In this document: positions 47,791-60,350 of the stretch, piece after piece
Position numbering within the stretch: position 1 is the stretch's first letter
Layout: the number at the start of each line of letters is the position of its first letter
Assembly (NCBI RefSeq): GCF_021018895.1
Contig: NC_079381.1
Span: forward strand, 15,210,501-15,274,500
Reading direction: 5' to 3'
DNA length: 64,000 bases
Source of the DNA: Seriola aureovittata
Taxonomy: Eukaryota; Chordata; Actinopteri; Carangiformes; Carangidae
Made by a program: the position numbers and the translations under genes
The notes under the pieces: model-generated
What the model saw: only the letters and a program-made list of their open reading frames with translations
Databases searched by the model: none
What the model was told of the DNA's origin: nothing

Positions 47791-48060
47791 AGACATCTTT
47801 CCCACCATTGTGGTCATTTGTGAATCCACCCAGAATTCAGGAAATAAAATGGGAGACAGTAAATGTACTACACTTAAAGAGTCATATTAGATGCAGTCCA
47901 AGTAAACAAGCAGGTCTACATGTACCTGTGATAGATATCCAGTCAATGTCTCAACAATCACCAACAGAAGCAGGTTTGATAGAAGTGACTATTGATTTTG
48001 GTGTTTTTATACAACTGAAAAACAGAACATCCAGATGCATGAAAGACCCGAGTTTCGCAC

Positions 48061-51000
48061 ACTAAATAAATTCAGACACATTTCATGTAAAAATTTCTTC
48101 TATTCAATACATTCTGTGAATCTGTGTGCCATTCTGAACACTGAAATTCATGAACAAAAGAGTTTTAGATGAATGGAGGTCACACACACTACAGCCAAAG
48201 TTGTTGAACATGAGGAGACGCTAAAGATCAGACTCTACCAGATGGTGAGGCAGAGTTTCAGCATTAGGCTCTATTATAGCCTCCATTGAGGGAATAACTG
48301 TGCCACAGTCTGTTGATGTAAAACAAGGAACCAAATCTATGCGCCAAAATAAAAAAAGTAACATCCAGGGCCAAGGTGTTGTGTCCATTACATAAAAAAT
48401 AATGTCTGCTTGCAAAGCATTGCAACAATTTCTACAGCATGATGGCAACCATCTAAACATGGTTTCCAACTTGGCGACAACAATTGGCTGTGATTGCCAC
48501 TTGAATGAAGCCCATTAAAGTAATGTGACATTACACAGTACATATACGTATAACCTGTTTGTCACTGTTTTTTCTTAAGATGATTTTGAAATCCAGACTG
48601 AAAGATTGAAATTTGCAGTTTTAACCTCCCACGCGTGTTTTCCTACAAAAATATGGATCAGAAATGAGACATCAGAGTTACATTCTCACAACAGGGTATC
48701 ACTTCAATATTACAACCTCTATTAAGAGTTGTTGATTAAAAGTGGGCCCTGTGTCAATGTTTACAGTTATGTACAGTTTATAGCACTATAGCAACTTAAT
48801 TTCAGGCCCCACTATTAAAAGTTTACCTAATTTTGGTTGATATTATTGTGAGTTATACAAATGTTACACTTGATTTATGATCATATCGACTGTATAACTA
48901 AAAGGAAGTACATACAATATGTAATCTTGGCGAGTTGACATTTCTATCGGTCTTACCATTTATCTACCCACCATCAGGAAACAGGAAGTCCGCTAGATGG
49001 AAAATCATTAAGCAGACTGCAACACTTGGCTAAACAAATCAAAGACATGAACATAAAAAGACTTGCAATTTAAAGGACTAAAGGAAGTCTCTGCTGATGT
49101 ACTGTCATCCTGTCAACCCTTACAAGTCGAAGACTTCAATCTCAGTCCTGTCACAGTTTAAAGCTTCTGACTGGTTGATATTTGATATTTCCAGTCCATT
49201 TACACAGTCTGGTTTGACTTGAAAGGGTTAATTGTTTACCATTTTGTGATCGTGACATGATTGAGGCACTTTCACCTCCACGTCTAGAATAAATATGGAC
49301 ATTTACGAGTGGCTTGTAATGGGCGACTCTGCCTCGGTGACAGCTTATTATCGTAGCCTGGCTAATACTCATGGGAGGAGTCTATAAAACCACACAACAC
49401 ATCATTAGGAATCTGTCTGACCTCAGCAGGGATATGGCCTCACATCTAATCAAATGGCTTCTGCCAGTCAAGCGGGCTGAGCACCATACCGGGATTGTAA
49501 CCATCAACTCAAGCCATTTTGATTGGCACGATGGCTTGTTAAGCGAATACAATTACTCAGCATTGAGTGTGAAGATATTCGCTGTACGAAGACTAAAATC
49601 CTTGAAAGCAGTCAGAGATTCAGATAATAGGATTTAGTGCAGAACTTTGATGAGGGGACACTAACAGCACGCTGTGTTGTTTTCATGATGAAGAATAAAA
49701 CTTCTTGGATCTAATTAGTTTTCACATCCGTACAGTCTGTCAGGCTGTCTTGCTATAATTTCTGTTGACCTTTAAAGACTGCTTCATTTTTTCCTCTCTA
49801 AGCAATTTATTGTTATACTTGTGAATATGGGTGGTATCTCATTGTTAGCTCAGTATACCCAGAAGGAAGAACACTGCTTCCTTGTTCAGTCTAGGAGAGG
49901 CATCACTGCAGTGAAAATAAATCAATACACTAAAAATATGTTTGTTTTGATCCCTGTATATTAGATGTTGACTTTCTTAAGCCATGTAACCTTTAACAGT
50001 CACTGGATCAATAGGTTGGAAACTAAGAAGCCTGTTCAAATCCACTGACAAATAGCATTAAGTAGTCAAAGGAAGCAATGGTTTTCACGGAGACACCAGA
50101 AAACACAGCACTCAAGTTGCAGTTTGCATGGGAAGAGAAAAAATACTGGCTCAAACTCAATTAGGTTAAGGAGGAGAGGACCCGCCTGCAAGCAGCTATC
50201 ATCCATTAGGAGACTGTAATAATGACATATAAATGCAATTAATATGACTGATGAGTGGCAACATCCTGACAATCATTTGCCTACTTCATCATAATAGTCA
50301 GTCTGGCAAATCCCATTAGATCAGTGGATGTAATAGTGAAAGTGCTAAGGAATAAATCCATCATTGGGTTGTCGGAGAGTTTATTAATGTCGAATCTTCT
50401 GGCTTTGACAGTGTTCAGCAAGGCACAAGTGTAGACACAAATACAAAATAAAAGAAAACATGGGACAATAATCTCAAGTGTTTGCATTCTAGCATGGGAA
50501 ATTCTTTTTACTTCCAACTATTGTCAACTTAACTTAAGGTCTTTAGTTCATCATTGGACTAATCTTTATATTAAACGTGGTGCATCTAATGGCAAATCAA
50601 ATCAAGACTTTAGCAAGACTCAAGCATTTATGTTCATATAAACTGTTGGCGCCATCATCAAACTTGATATTGAAATGACATTAATTTTATATTCTTATTA
50701 AAGAAATTCTGACAACCAGAATAAACATTACTAATATGGGAATATGGATTAAATTATTTAATTAAAAATGAAAAACAATATATGCAATGACGCTATGATT
50801 GTGAATATGTCATACGGATATTGTTGAAAATTCTATTGAGTTTGTTTTGTTGACAATAGAAGCATATTGCATCCAAGAATTCTTTTAATCTGGGACACAT
50901 TTCCTGCTCTTACAAAATCTATTCAACAGGACTTTTACTATAGGTTTAGCATGGATGTCAGGTGACTACAATCACACGACTTCATGGGGGTGATGCCACA

Positions 51001-51199
51001 GAAAGGGGCAGGGCACTAAGTCAATGAAGAAGCTCCCCTTGGGAACTAAGTGGTAAAACATAGGATAGATTAATGTTATGTATATAAATCTATCATAAAT
51101 AAGACAATGGTCCTTATTTTTGTCAAATTATGTTTATTGTTGAAAATGTTTTTTTTTTTTTTGTATTTCAAAAATATTTTAGTTGCCGCTTTATTAAAT
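48061..51199. other. intronic stretch without genes
   Basis: Mixed intron. 48200-48530 might extend the DNA-transposon fragment on its left, but no transposase motif is visible. One candidate noncoding element lies near 50.2 kb. Confidence 0.45.
50180..50420. other. candidate conserved noncoding element
   Basis: Holds GTAATAATGACATATAAATGC, GCAATTAATATGACTGATG, CATCATAATAGTCAGTC and GAGTTTATTAATGTCG in mixed sequence without repeats. Texture-based call only. Confidence 0.28.
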
Positions 51200-52583
51200 G
51201 ATTGAGAATGTGGGAGATCATGCTTTGGGTAATCGGGGAAGTTCTTCAAATGGGGAAATATGCACTTAGGGACCTTCTGAAGTTGCATACATCGTTAAAG
51301 GCAAAGGCACAGGGGACCACAAGCAAACAATTGGGAGGAAACCCTTTATCTCCCGGGAAGATGAAAATGTCCTCACAGGGCTTGTGAAGACAATTGGGAA
51401 ACAGAGGTTTCCCCAAAGGATGGAAGATATCCAGAACCTCTTGTTCCAATTCCAAAAAAGAAAAAAAAAAAAAAAAGAAAATGGGAAAAACAGCTTCTCC
51501 AAAACCAAGCAAATAATTGGCTGCACTTGGTTTCAGGGCTTCCTGAAGTTGAAGGGTGTTTCTGCTTCCAGAGCACGTTTCCCTCAGTTGCCCTATAGTT
51601 GGAGATATCATTAAGTCCTTTCTGGAACTGTGATGAGACGGCCCTGTAGGACCACTTCCCCTGCTCCAGGGTGGTTGCCGAGGTTGGGGGGTTGGGGGGG
51701 GGGGGGCATGTTTCCAGGTCACTGCTGTTCAGAATGGAGAGACCACCACCTGCCTTGCCAATTTGAATGCTGCTGATGGGTATGGCACCACAATGATTAG
51801 ATTCAAGGGCAAACAGCTGAAGGCAGAGTGGCTCCTGGGGCGTTCACCCAACACTGCAGTGAACATGTCTGACAACGGGTGGATAAACAGTCAGTTGTTC
51901 TTTGAGTGGGGCAGGCCAATCGTGTAGCAAAGCCTGCCAAGAGATGACCCACATCCAGATGTTCATCTTGATGGACAAAGCTCCCACATTTAAGAGCTGC
52001 AAGCATTACTAGAGGCCAGAGGGGTGGTTTAGACAGAACCTTGTATTTGGCAGTCTTTTCAAAGGCCTGGAACAAGGCATTGACCCCTTTGAATGACATG
52101 GCTGGCTTCCAGGGAAGTGGGATCTACTTGTTGAAGGGTGAGGTGTCCTGGTCAGGCCGAAGTGTCCCTCTTCAGCACGATCTTTGTCAGTGCCCAGTGG
52201 CAGCACCCCACGATGCTGCACCACCTCTAGCACACAAGGTTAAGGTGGAGACAGGAGTGTAAGAGGTCGTGCAGGAAGCAGCATTCCCATTTAAGGACTT
52301 GGTCCAAGAAAGACCAACCACCATCCTGAAGAGATCAAAACTACCGTCCATGAACATTTTGCCTGAGTTCAGGGGAGGGATAAAGCAAAAGAGCCAAAGC
52401 TAAATCCCAAGAAGATGAAGGAGGGGCCATGCATCATCTGCCACCATGCATGCTGGGACAGAGACAACATCAAAACACAGAACAGTCTGCACTGTCTGAA
52501 GCCATTGGTATCGTGTGCAAAAGATAATGGCATCACGTGCAAGGACTGTTTGTTCCCTAATTCCCGAGAGAATTTAAACAAAT
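51200..52583 (+). pseudogene. pogo-like (DDE_1) transposase relic
   Basis: A decayed transposase read across frames on the plus strand. Blocks in order: a DNA-binding stretch with LRDLLKLHTSLKAK then QGTTSKQLGGNPLSP (about 51267-51350); an IGKQRFPQRMEDIQNLLFQF-like block (51390-51450); an interrupting A-run; KGKQLKAEWLLG (about 51805-51840); SDNGWINSQLFFEW (51868-51909); HLDGQSSHI (51964-51990), the LDGxSSH motif carrying the second catalytic Asp of pogo/Tigger-type enzymes; VFSKAWNKALTPLNDMAGF and GSGIY (about 52050-52127), the conserved C-terminal element; and a Cys/His cluster (CIICHHAC, then CLKPLVSCAKDN, CKDC) at 52430-52560. Several stops and frameshifts separate the blocks, so it is inactive. 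I could not identify terminal inverted repeats. The antisense 158-codon ORF at 51246-51722 is a shadow. Confidence 0.8.
51682..51706 (+). repeat. G-rich run within the pogo relic
   Basis: GGTT followed by G6, TT and a G13 run. Homopolymer G of this length is unstable and can form a quadruplex with neighbouring strands. It interrupts the transposase coding blocks. Confidence 0.85.
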
Positions 52584-52855
52584 AACTAATCTAATTGTGA
52601 CTTGAATCTCAGTTGATTTTTTTTAAATTGTTATATAATGTTAATAGAATGTCTTAAATTAACTTAAATGAATTAACACAGCAGATCTGTTAATCCCGAG
52701 ATAGAAAGTATTTTTTCCGGTATTTTCTTTACTTAGGCTTGTTCTTTATGAGAAATATTAGGACTTTTTATATGTTTTTGTGAATTAATTTCTGAATTAT
52801 GCTTTTTAAAAATGGGTGCTATTGAACTTGGTATGCACAAAGTAAGGTTATTTAG

Positions 52856-52857
<2 letters not shown>

Positions 52858-52885
<28 letters not shown>
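52858..52885 (+). repeat. T28 homopolymer
   Basis: Pure T run roughly 275 bases after the pogo relic; a second T14 run follows at about 52919. Confidence 0.95.
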
Positions 52886-52889
<4 letters not shown>

Positions 52890-53399
52890 GTATAAAATTG
52901 TCCTAGATTAGAAAGTGATTTTTTTTTTTTTTGCACAAAGAACACTAACAGTTGTGGCGTGTCTCCTCTGCGTACAATATCTACATTTTTTCTTCTGGTT
53001 TGGTTAGAAACAGTTTAGAGATTTCAGAAAGGTCTAATGTGTTTATCCAATGCTTTAGGTAGATATCAGAATAAGCAAAAAAATGTCCCATATTGCCAGG
53101 ATTCACCCTATTAGATAGAAATGTTGTCATCAGCTGAAAGCTAGCGACAATTATGTGGCTCCTTTCACAAGACACTCGTTTGAAACAAGTACAAATACAA
53201 CACTGAAACATACAGTATGGTGCTTCATCAATACACTATGAACAAAAATATTACCAGTATTTACTAAAAAAATGAAAGCGTGGGATCACATATTGTAAAA
53301 CACCTGCTTGAAAGCAGAGAAAGGCTTTTAATGCACTGAATGCAGTGCATATTTTTCATGTCTCCCCAACACTAGCACAAAAGGATTCAGCTTGATATT

Positions 53400-53830
53400 A
53401 AGAAAAAGAGGCTCTTTGATTATTAATGCCGCCTACCAAAGCCACACATAAAGGGACTGAAATTTATTCAAATAAAAACAAAATACGTTTGACATATCCA
53501 ATGAGAGCCTTTAGGCCAAAAGCGTTTTATATTCTTTTTAAAAATGGAACTATATAGAGCAACTTTCTGTGTCAGAATTTGCTGCAGGATTTAAAATTAC
53601 ACAAGTCAGAGTTCAAGTGCGTGAGGTGCAAAGGCCTGGAAGTTAGAAACAACAAAATCAATCTAAAGATTTTTGTCTTCACTTCGGCAAAGGCTGTATT
53701 CAGAGTATTCTCCCAACTCTGACAGCCACAGTTACAAGCCTAACTAAGTGTTGATCGCTGGAGAGTGCCATTTTGAATGGACCCATTAATTCTGTTTGTT
53801 GAGCTGTCTCATTACAGAGTTAATAGTGCA
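53400..53830. other. candidate conserved noncoding element
   Basis: Contains CTTTGATTATTAATGCCGCC, CATAAAGGGACTGAAATTT, GACCCATTAATTCTGTTTG and CATTACAGAGTTAATAGTGC. It is a repeat-free region downstream of the pogo relic. Texture-based call only. Confidence 0.28.
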
Positions 53831-56800
53831 TTTGTCCTGATTGCGGTCATGTTATGGAACAGTGATCACACTGTTGCACTAATGGATGGAAGGCACACCA
53901 CACACACACCAATATATGATGATCTGTCTACTTCCTTTATACCAAAACTCCAATTTATTTTTCTAAAATGTTCCATAAAAGGTCATTTTGGGAATCATTT
54001 CGGAAACGGGACTAAATCCGGTTTGTTTTTCATTTAACATATTACTTTAGGTAGTGGTGGAGTCAACACATATATTGTACAAGAGGATAACAAGTAGAGA
54101 TGTTTTTGCTACTAACGCTTAAACACGCTACAAAAACCTTATTTATGTTCAAGTACAGTTTGCTTGCTGTCCATTTATAAAGAATCTCCACTAAAAACAA
54201 AAGATTATGTTTCACAAGTATAATTGTAAATCATGTGTAAATAAATTATAGGATTTATCCAATCAGTAATTACATGTTAGTGAGATGGGCTGTGCCACTG
54301 GTAATTATTTGCTCTGCTTTCTGCTACATTTACAGTAACTGGTTTTAACCAGTGATCATCGGCTGGGACATTAATTACAATAATTAAATATTGCATAAAG
54401 TTACAAGATGCCATCGTGGTGTCTATATATAATTACAGCGAGGTAAACAACTAAAAATAAAAACATACCAAGTACTCATTTGATAATTATATTCAATAAA
54501 GACTGACAAATAATTTTTCATTTACCTAAAATAACTTGTAAAAGCAGTTTTTAGAGGAACTAAAAAAAAATAAAAAATAAAAAGAATCACTCAATACTCA
54601 CTTCATATAGGTAAAGTGCATCTATCAGTCTCTGATCCTTATGTTTAAACAGTCCAGAGAATGTGGACTGATTTCTAGATGTTGTTGCTTGGACTGTTGC
54701 TCAGGTTCACAGTTTAACAGCTGGTTTATTTTGTATATATTGATTGAGTGACTCGGTTTTATTCATCTAGTTGCAGAATACAAGAATTACATAATAAAAT
54801 GTACAAAAAAATTAGATAAGAATTACTTTTCCTACCTAAATGAGAGACCCAGCAAACTCATCAGGGCAGCCATCTTGCTCTTGTCCCATTGAGTGAGTTT
54901 GATGTCATGTTATTAGTGATGGCTTCCCTTTCAACGCCACTTTTTAGGAAAGGTGATCGTCAAAGCTCTGATTTCAAAGCTTACAACAGAATGAATGAAG
55001 GCAGAGTACGCAGTGGTGAAAAAAGGAGCTTCAGTATATCATTTTTACCCCCTGGCAGTGGCTATCAGAAGCAAATCAGAGTCCTGACCATCACACACAG
55101 ATAAGTTGCAGCCATTGGGGATCTTGTACGCACAGAGATGTGAAAAAAGATCAGGTAGTCTCACAGGAAAAGCCCTCAACACTAATAAAAAAAAGAAAAT
55201 GTGAGGTTGGCTTCTTAAAATCAGCCAAGGGATTCGGACTGTGATTATTTTCATTAGCGTTTAATCTGTTGATTTGTTTTTTGGTTAATCATTGGGACTA
55301 TAAAATGACAAAAAATAAGTCCCAGAGCCCAATGTGTCTTCATATCACATGTTTTGCATCACTTCAGTAATCACTTACTGTAATTGGCTGCTTGTTTCAG
55401 CCCACAGGGACATTCCTGAAGAGGAAAATGTACCTGGATGTAACATCAGTTCAAAGAGTATAGATGAAAAAGGAAAAAGCAGATGCACAAATCTGCATCT
55501 GTTGTACATATGAACGTTAGATAATTGTGCTACCATTGAGAAAACAAAAGGGTCCTGAAAGTGCCCCACTTTTTTTCTTTTTTTTTATACCAGAACATAG
55601 CACAAGTGAAAAACATTCAAGTGTCTCTAGGGGAGGAACCCTACCCACTGTCATCTTCATCTACATCTTCCAACCTTTGCTACTGAGATGCCTCAAATTG
55701 GCTACAGTCCTCACTGTGCTCCTCTCCACGTTTGCCTCATGTGTGATTTATTTATTTAGAAGAGGTGGCATTAACATTAAAACCTAGACACACTGCATGT
55801 GTTTTTCATTCTCCCTCCGAACGTGTATTACTGTGAAACAGATGGGAAGAGGATATGTCTACATGCCTGTTTGTGTAAGCTAACACTTGTTTTATCACCA
55901 TCGGGTCTACGCATGAGTGCATTACTTAAATTGTATTCGTGTAGAATCTTAATCAAATCAGCTTTAATTTGTACAGCTCTACAAACAGTCCACTTCTCAC
56001 ATTAAAATGATGATGATGGACAATGCCTAAAAACACTGCCACATATTGACCGGCTGCAGACCCACATGTGCCGATTGCTCACCTTGACAATGCTCTTATC
56101 CAGTTTGAAGACACGTCACCTACCAGTGACCTCATGAGTGCGTGCTCGGTTGTGTTACACTTCTAAGGGTAATTGCTGTTAGATCAGAGCTAATCCAGAG
56201 CCAGACAAAATACCTGAAAAAATGCACAGTGTGTGCTGTGCCTCAGAATGGAGGCAAGAGTGATACAGTCATGACATACCAATGAGCTTCCTGTGAATAA
56301 GCATACAATGTGTGAGGCCAAATGTCCATTTTCCCCCTGAGGCTTATCAGAAGTATATAGTTGTGCTGAAAGCACCTCTATTCATTTCCACTGATGGCAT
56401 ATGAAAAAAAAAAAAAAAAGATTGAATCTGACTGAGGCATATTCTAAAATGGTAAATAGAATATGTGAAGTTTGATAATAATGATGATATGTAGATATAT
56501 TTATCAATTTAAAACCCTTAAAGCCCACAGCATCGCTTCCATCCTTCAATATGTACGATTACATGAAATGTCTACATGAGCCATGCCAGTTGCATGATGA
56601 CAGCAATTTGGAATTGAAAACACTGACAAGAAAAACAACTTTCAAGGAGATGTAATAATTGGCGCTGCTGCTAGCCAAAATATTATCAATTACTGTATAT
56701 ATGATCTTCTATGTGGCTTAAAAAAAAAAAAAAAAGAGACTTGTACAAAGCCGCCATTTTCTAACAAACCAACATTGGTCAAGCGTAACATCTACACTAC

Positions 56801-56849
56801 CTGAGGTCATTCAAATCGTTTTGTCACATCTTACTGATTACTTAGAGGA

Positions 56850-56888
56850 GGGGCGGGGGGTGGGGGTGGGGGTGGGGGTGGGGGGGTG
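56850..56888 (+). repeat. (GGGGGT)n tract, G-quadruplex-capable
   Basis: G4CG6T is followed by three G5T units and G7T. Six G-runs of four or more with one-base loops make this a strong candidate for a parallel G-quadruplex on the plus strand, which is the non-transcribed template complement for astn2. It is also a G-rich minisatellite prone to length change. Confidence 0.9.
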
Positions 56889-57899
56889 CCGATGTTTTGA
56901 TTTTGTCTGAAATCAATTGGCCGATATTATCCAGTCTGACAACTGGAAAACACAAGACTTATAACATGTGTCCCTGTGCAGATAAAGCTAACTCCACCAG
57001 GAACTTGGAGAGATGTGCATGATGGTGCATGATGGAGCATAAGGAAAAAAAAAAAAAAAAAGTTGTAGGAGGGAACCCATCGGTCGAGGGGAGATTAATG
57101 GTGCACATTCTTTATCTGAAAGGAAATCTTAGAGATTGTACAGCTTGGAGGGAATGCAAATAGGTACAAACACACCAGCATAGATAAAAGGTTTAAAATC
57201 TTTTGTAGGAACCATGGGGATACGACAGTAGAGAGCTGTGCAGAGCTGGAACATTTCCAAGGTGCAGAGCAAATTCTGTTGGGAATCAAATTTTATGGGT
57301 CTTAAACATCATTGTGACCAGCTTATATGAACAATGACTCTCCTTTTCCTCTTTGAAACACACACACTGCTTGTCATGTTTGCAAAATAAGACCCTTATG
57401 TGATTTCAATAATTCCATTAACTAGGTTAGTCGAGACTATTAAACTACATTGCCACGGTGATAATGAACTTGTGCACAAATTGCGCTATTCCAAACTACA
57501 AGCTACGCTCTCCTACAGATACAGAAAGAAGATAACCAGGTAGGAAAAATGCATTCTGTTGGACCTGCATTCCAGAAAATGATGTTGAATCATTAAACTA
57601 TTGAAACATAGGGCAGAGTTTTCTGTTAGAAGAAAAAAAAAAAAAAAAGAAAAAGAAAAAAAGACATGTTCAGAATAAAAGCAGAGGTTGGTGAACAATA
57701 CAGAGCGTGCATGAAAGAAGCAAGGACGAGAGGGAGAGAGAGCAACTGGAGCCCAAACAGAGTGAAACTGGGATTTCATCCTGCCTGTGATCTAGAAATC
57801 TAACCTGTCAACCAGTAGGAGGACATTTACAGGCCATTTGGTCTGTTTGAAGCCAGGGAGGAGGGTGCGGGTGAATTTCGGCATGCCAGGTTGTGGGCA

Positions 57900-58140
57900 A
57901 ACCATACATTTTACTGACAGCTTGATGCTGACTCTCCCTTCCACCGATCTTAATTATAGCCGAATAGTGTGGTAGTGTTTTGCAGATTGCAATTTGATGC
58001 ACCCAACCATGCACTTGCTCAAATAACAAATATAATTTGAAGCATTTCCATTTCCTTTAGCGAAAAGGACACTTTGTGACATCAAAATCAGCCACCCAAA
58101 AGAACCCTTCATAAGTGGAGAAAAATGAGAGCATTTCAAC
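57900..58140. other. candidate conserved noncoding element
   Basis: Contains GATCTTAATTATAGCCG, GCAATTTGATGCACCC, AAATATAATTTGAAGCATTT and CTTTAGCGAAAAGGAC, well mixed and repeat-free. Texture-based call only. Confidence 0.25.
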
Positions 58141-59281
58141 ATAAAACACTGCTAAAACTGGAAAGAGGGGAAGAATGGACAAGTGATGTTATAAAACGGA
58201 GTGAAGCAGTTTACAGCCTATTTTTGGCAATGCACTGTTTTCTATTTCATATTACTCCTTTTAATCCAAACAGACTGACTTGGTCTTTGTTGCCATTCCT
58301 GTTATTGGCAAGAAGGGAATGCCAAAGAGAAAACAGACTTTGAAAATAAAAATAAAAAATAAATAGCTTGTACTTGACTGACTGATCCTTTGATTTGCAC
58401 TAAATTAATTATGCATGAAAATGGCACAAAACCGTTAAAAAAGTTAGTATATCTTAAAACGATCCAAGAAAAAAAAAAATTACAGCAGGTTTTTTAGAGA
58501 TCTCTGTAAGATGTGAGCAGCACCATCGTTCGTCAAAAGCTGCTCCTCCTGTGTGTCACACGGGGAGCTGGCACAGAGCAGTCTGCAACTGACTGGCTGT
58601 GTATCAGCAGGCAGGTATGCAGCATTTTCATTACAGCAACCCCTTGCAAGATAAGTTAGAACTTGCACACAACTAAGAGCTTTGCTCAGGCAAAGGAAAT
58701 TCCACCTGCTCTCGAGCGCCCTGATAGAACGCGAACACGAGGGTGAACGGTTCCGAGCTACAGCTGCAGCTTCCAAGCAGAAACCCAAATGTGAGCACGC
58801 ACACGCCACCCCAATGAGCAAACACCATGGTCTGGTCCATACACGTAAATACACAGTCTGCTCTCCAGGCCTTCTTCTCCGTTTGATTTAGTTTACACAG
58901 TCAGGGGTGGACTTAATGCCTCACTATTGTGTTCCTTCGTGTCCTAGTCAGAGTCTCCAAACTGGGACAAGACTGTTTTTGCAACCAGAACAAGTAAAAA
59001 AGGTAGTTAGCTGAGTAGTTAGTGGAGACTACCCATGTAACTTAAAAGGGAACATCAGCTGTTAATCTGAATTAAATTCTATGTAATGAAAATAATAAGA
59101 ATGTATATTCATTCACTTAAAAAAAAAAAAAAAAGTTTCATTTGTAATCTGTTTTATGGGTTGTTTTTGTCAATATTAACCAATGAAAGTCAAGTGAATT
59201 TCATAATAAACTTAATAACCACAGTGTATTTTGCATGCTCATTTGTGCTAGCAGCCACAGTCACTGTTTAGTTGTTTACTC

Positions 59282-59339
59282 TGCCTGTGTATGTGTTTCT
59301 AAATATGCCTGTGTATGTGTTTCTAAATGTGCCTGTGTG
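59282..59339 (+). repeat. 24-bp tandem repeat, about 2.4 copies
   Basis: Unit TGCCTGTGTATGTGTTTCTA plus AATA. Two near-identical copies and a third partial one (TGCCTGTGTG). A recent local duplication. Confidence 0.93.
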
Positions 59340-59749
59340 AACAAGAAGCCAAGGGAGAATATATATAATTCTCACCTAACTATTATCTATATCTACTTTT
59401 ATTCTACTATTTTTTTTTTTTTTTGTAATTTTTAGCCTCAAATATAAATTCACTTTCATTAAATACAATACATAGAAGAATACAAAGAAGAAAACACTTG
59501 CTAACAATATCTTTTATGTGGGGATCAATTCTTGAAATGAAACGTCAGGACGGTGCGCATCAGTATCGATCAGCCCTACTTAAATATTGAAATACCTAGA
59601 GAGAAAATTCTGAGACAAGTAGTGGAGAAAAAAGAAAAAGAAAAAAGATTCATTTCAAACTCTTGGACTCTCCATGAACTTCACAAAACCAATCAAATCA
59701 GGCAATAAAATGATAGAAATTTGGGCAGGTTCAGTCATTCTGCTAAATC

Positions 59750-60350
59750 CAAATGGTTTATACAGATGCAGGGAGGTGGCCATTTGTTAATCAGCGTAGA
59801 GACCCGATGAAAGCCTTGATCTCTCCGCGTTTTAAAAGTTGGGTTCGAGGCTGTGTCTTTATCCAATTAACCTTCTATGGAAAAACCGCCCTTCTATTTC
59901 CTGTGTTTTATTCAATCAAACCAGAGCTTTGTTTGAAAGGTCATGTTTGTTCCTCTTGCAGTTTACTAAAGTTGCTGGATGCAATAGCTTTATTTTGCAC
60001 AAGCTGATGACCTCAAGGAACTGCTGGCGAATTTGAACGTCGTAAAAATAGTCACGTACACATCACGCTTGGTTTTAAATACACTGTGTGCAAGTTGATG
60101 GATTTCACCGGAACTCCCTGAGCCCTAAATGTCTGGGGCGCATTATAACAAGTATTGTACTAAGAGAGCAAATACATTACACTGTTTTTGTCACATGGGG
60201 CTTTCTATTATGTGGTAGGGGACACACCAGAGGAGCCCAAGAAGCAAAAAGAGCATCTAAATGGAATTGCTTTTATAAATCAGTGTCACATTATGCATTC
60301 AGTACACTGACTATAAAGCCCCTCTACAGTATACAAGTCGAAAGTTTATG
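59750..60350. other. candidate conserved noncoding element cluster
   Basis: About 600 bases without any low-complexity run, unusual for this intron. Words include GGCCATTTGTTAATCAGCG, TTTATCCAATTAACCTTC, TTCAATCAAACCAGAGC and TAGCTTTATTTTGCAC. Two short plus-strand ORFs (84 and 87 codons) cross it, but neither has splice signals or a recognisable product. Confidence 0.32.

Larger units (their letters stand above)
53831..59749. other. intronic stretch without genes
   Basis: A/T runs (56404, 56721, 57044, 57632, 59110, 59410), the G-rich tract and the 24-bp tandem repeat. A 124-codon minus-strand ORF at 58480-58854 (Cys- and Ser-rich) sits in slightly GC-richer sequence but lacks splice signals at fitting positions. 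Confidence 0.5.

Noticed and set aside
51246..51722. 158-codon minus-strand ORF, the longest in the window
   Set aside because: Antisense to the pogo-like relic; contains a long Phe run from the A-tract and Pro/Arg from the G-run.
58480..58854. 124-codon minus-strand ORF tested as a possible astn2 exon or new gene
   Set aside because: No fitting splice signals and no similarity to astrotactin; Cys-rich by chance in GC-richer DNA.
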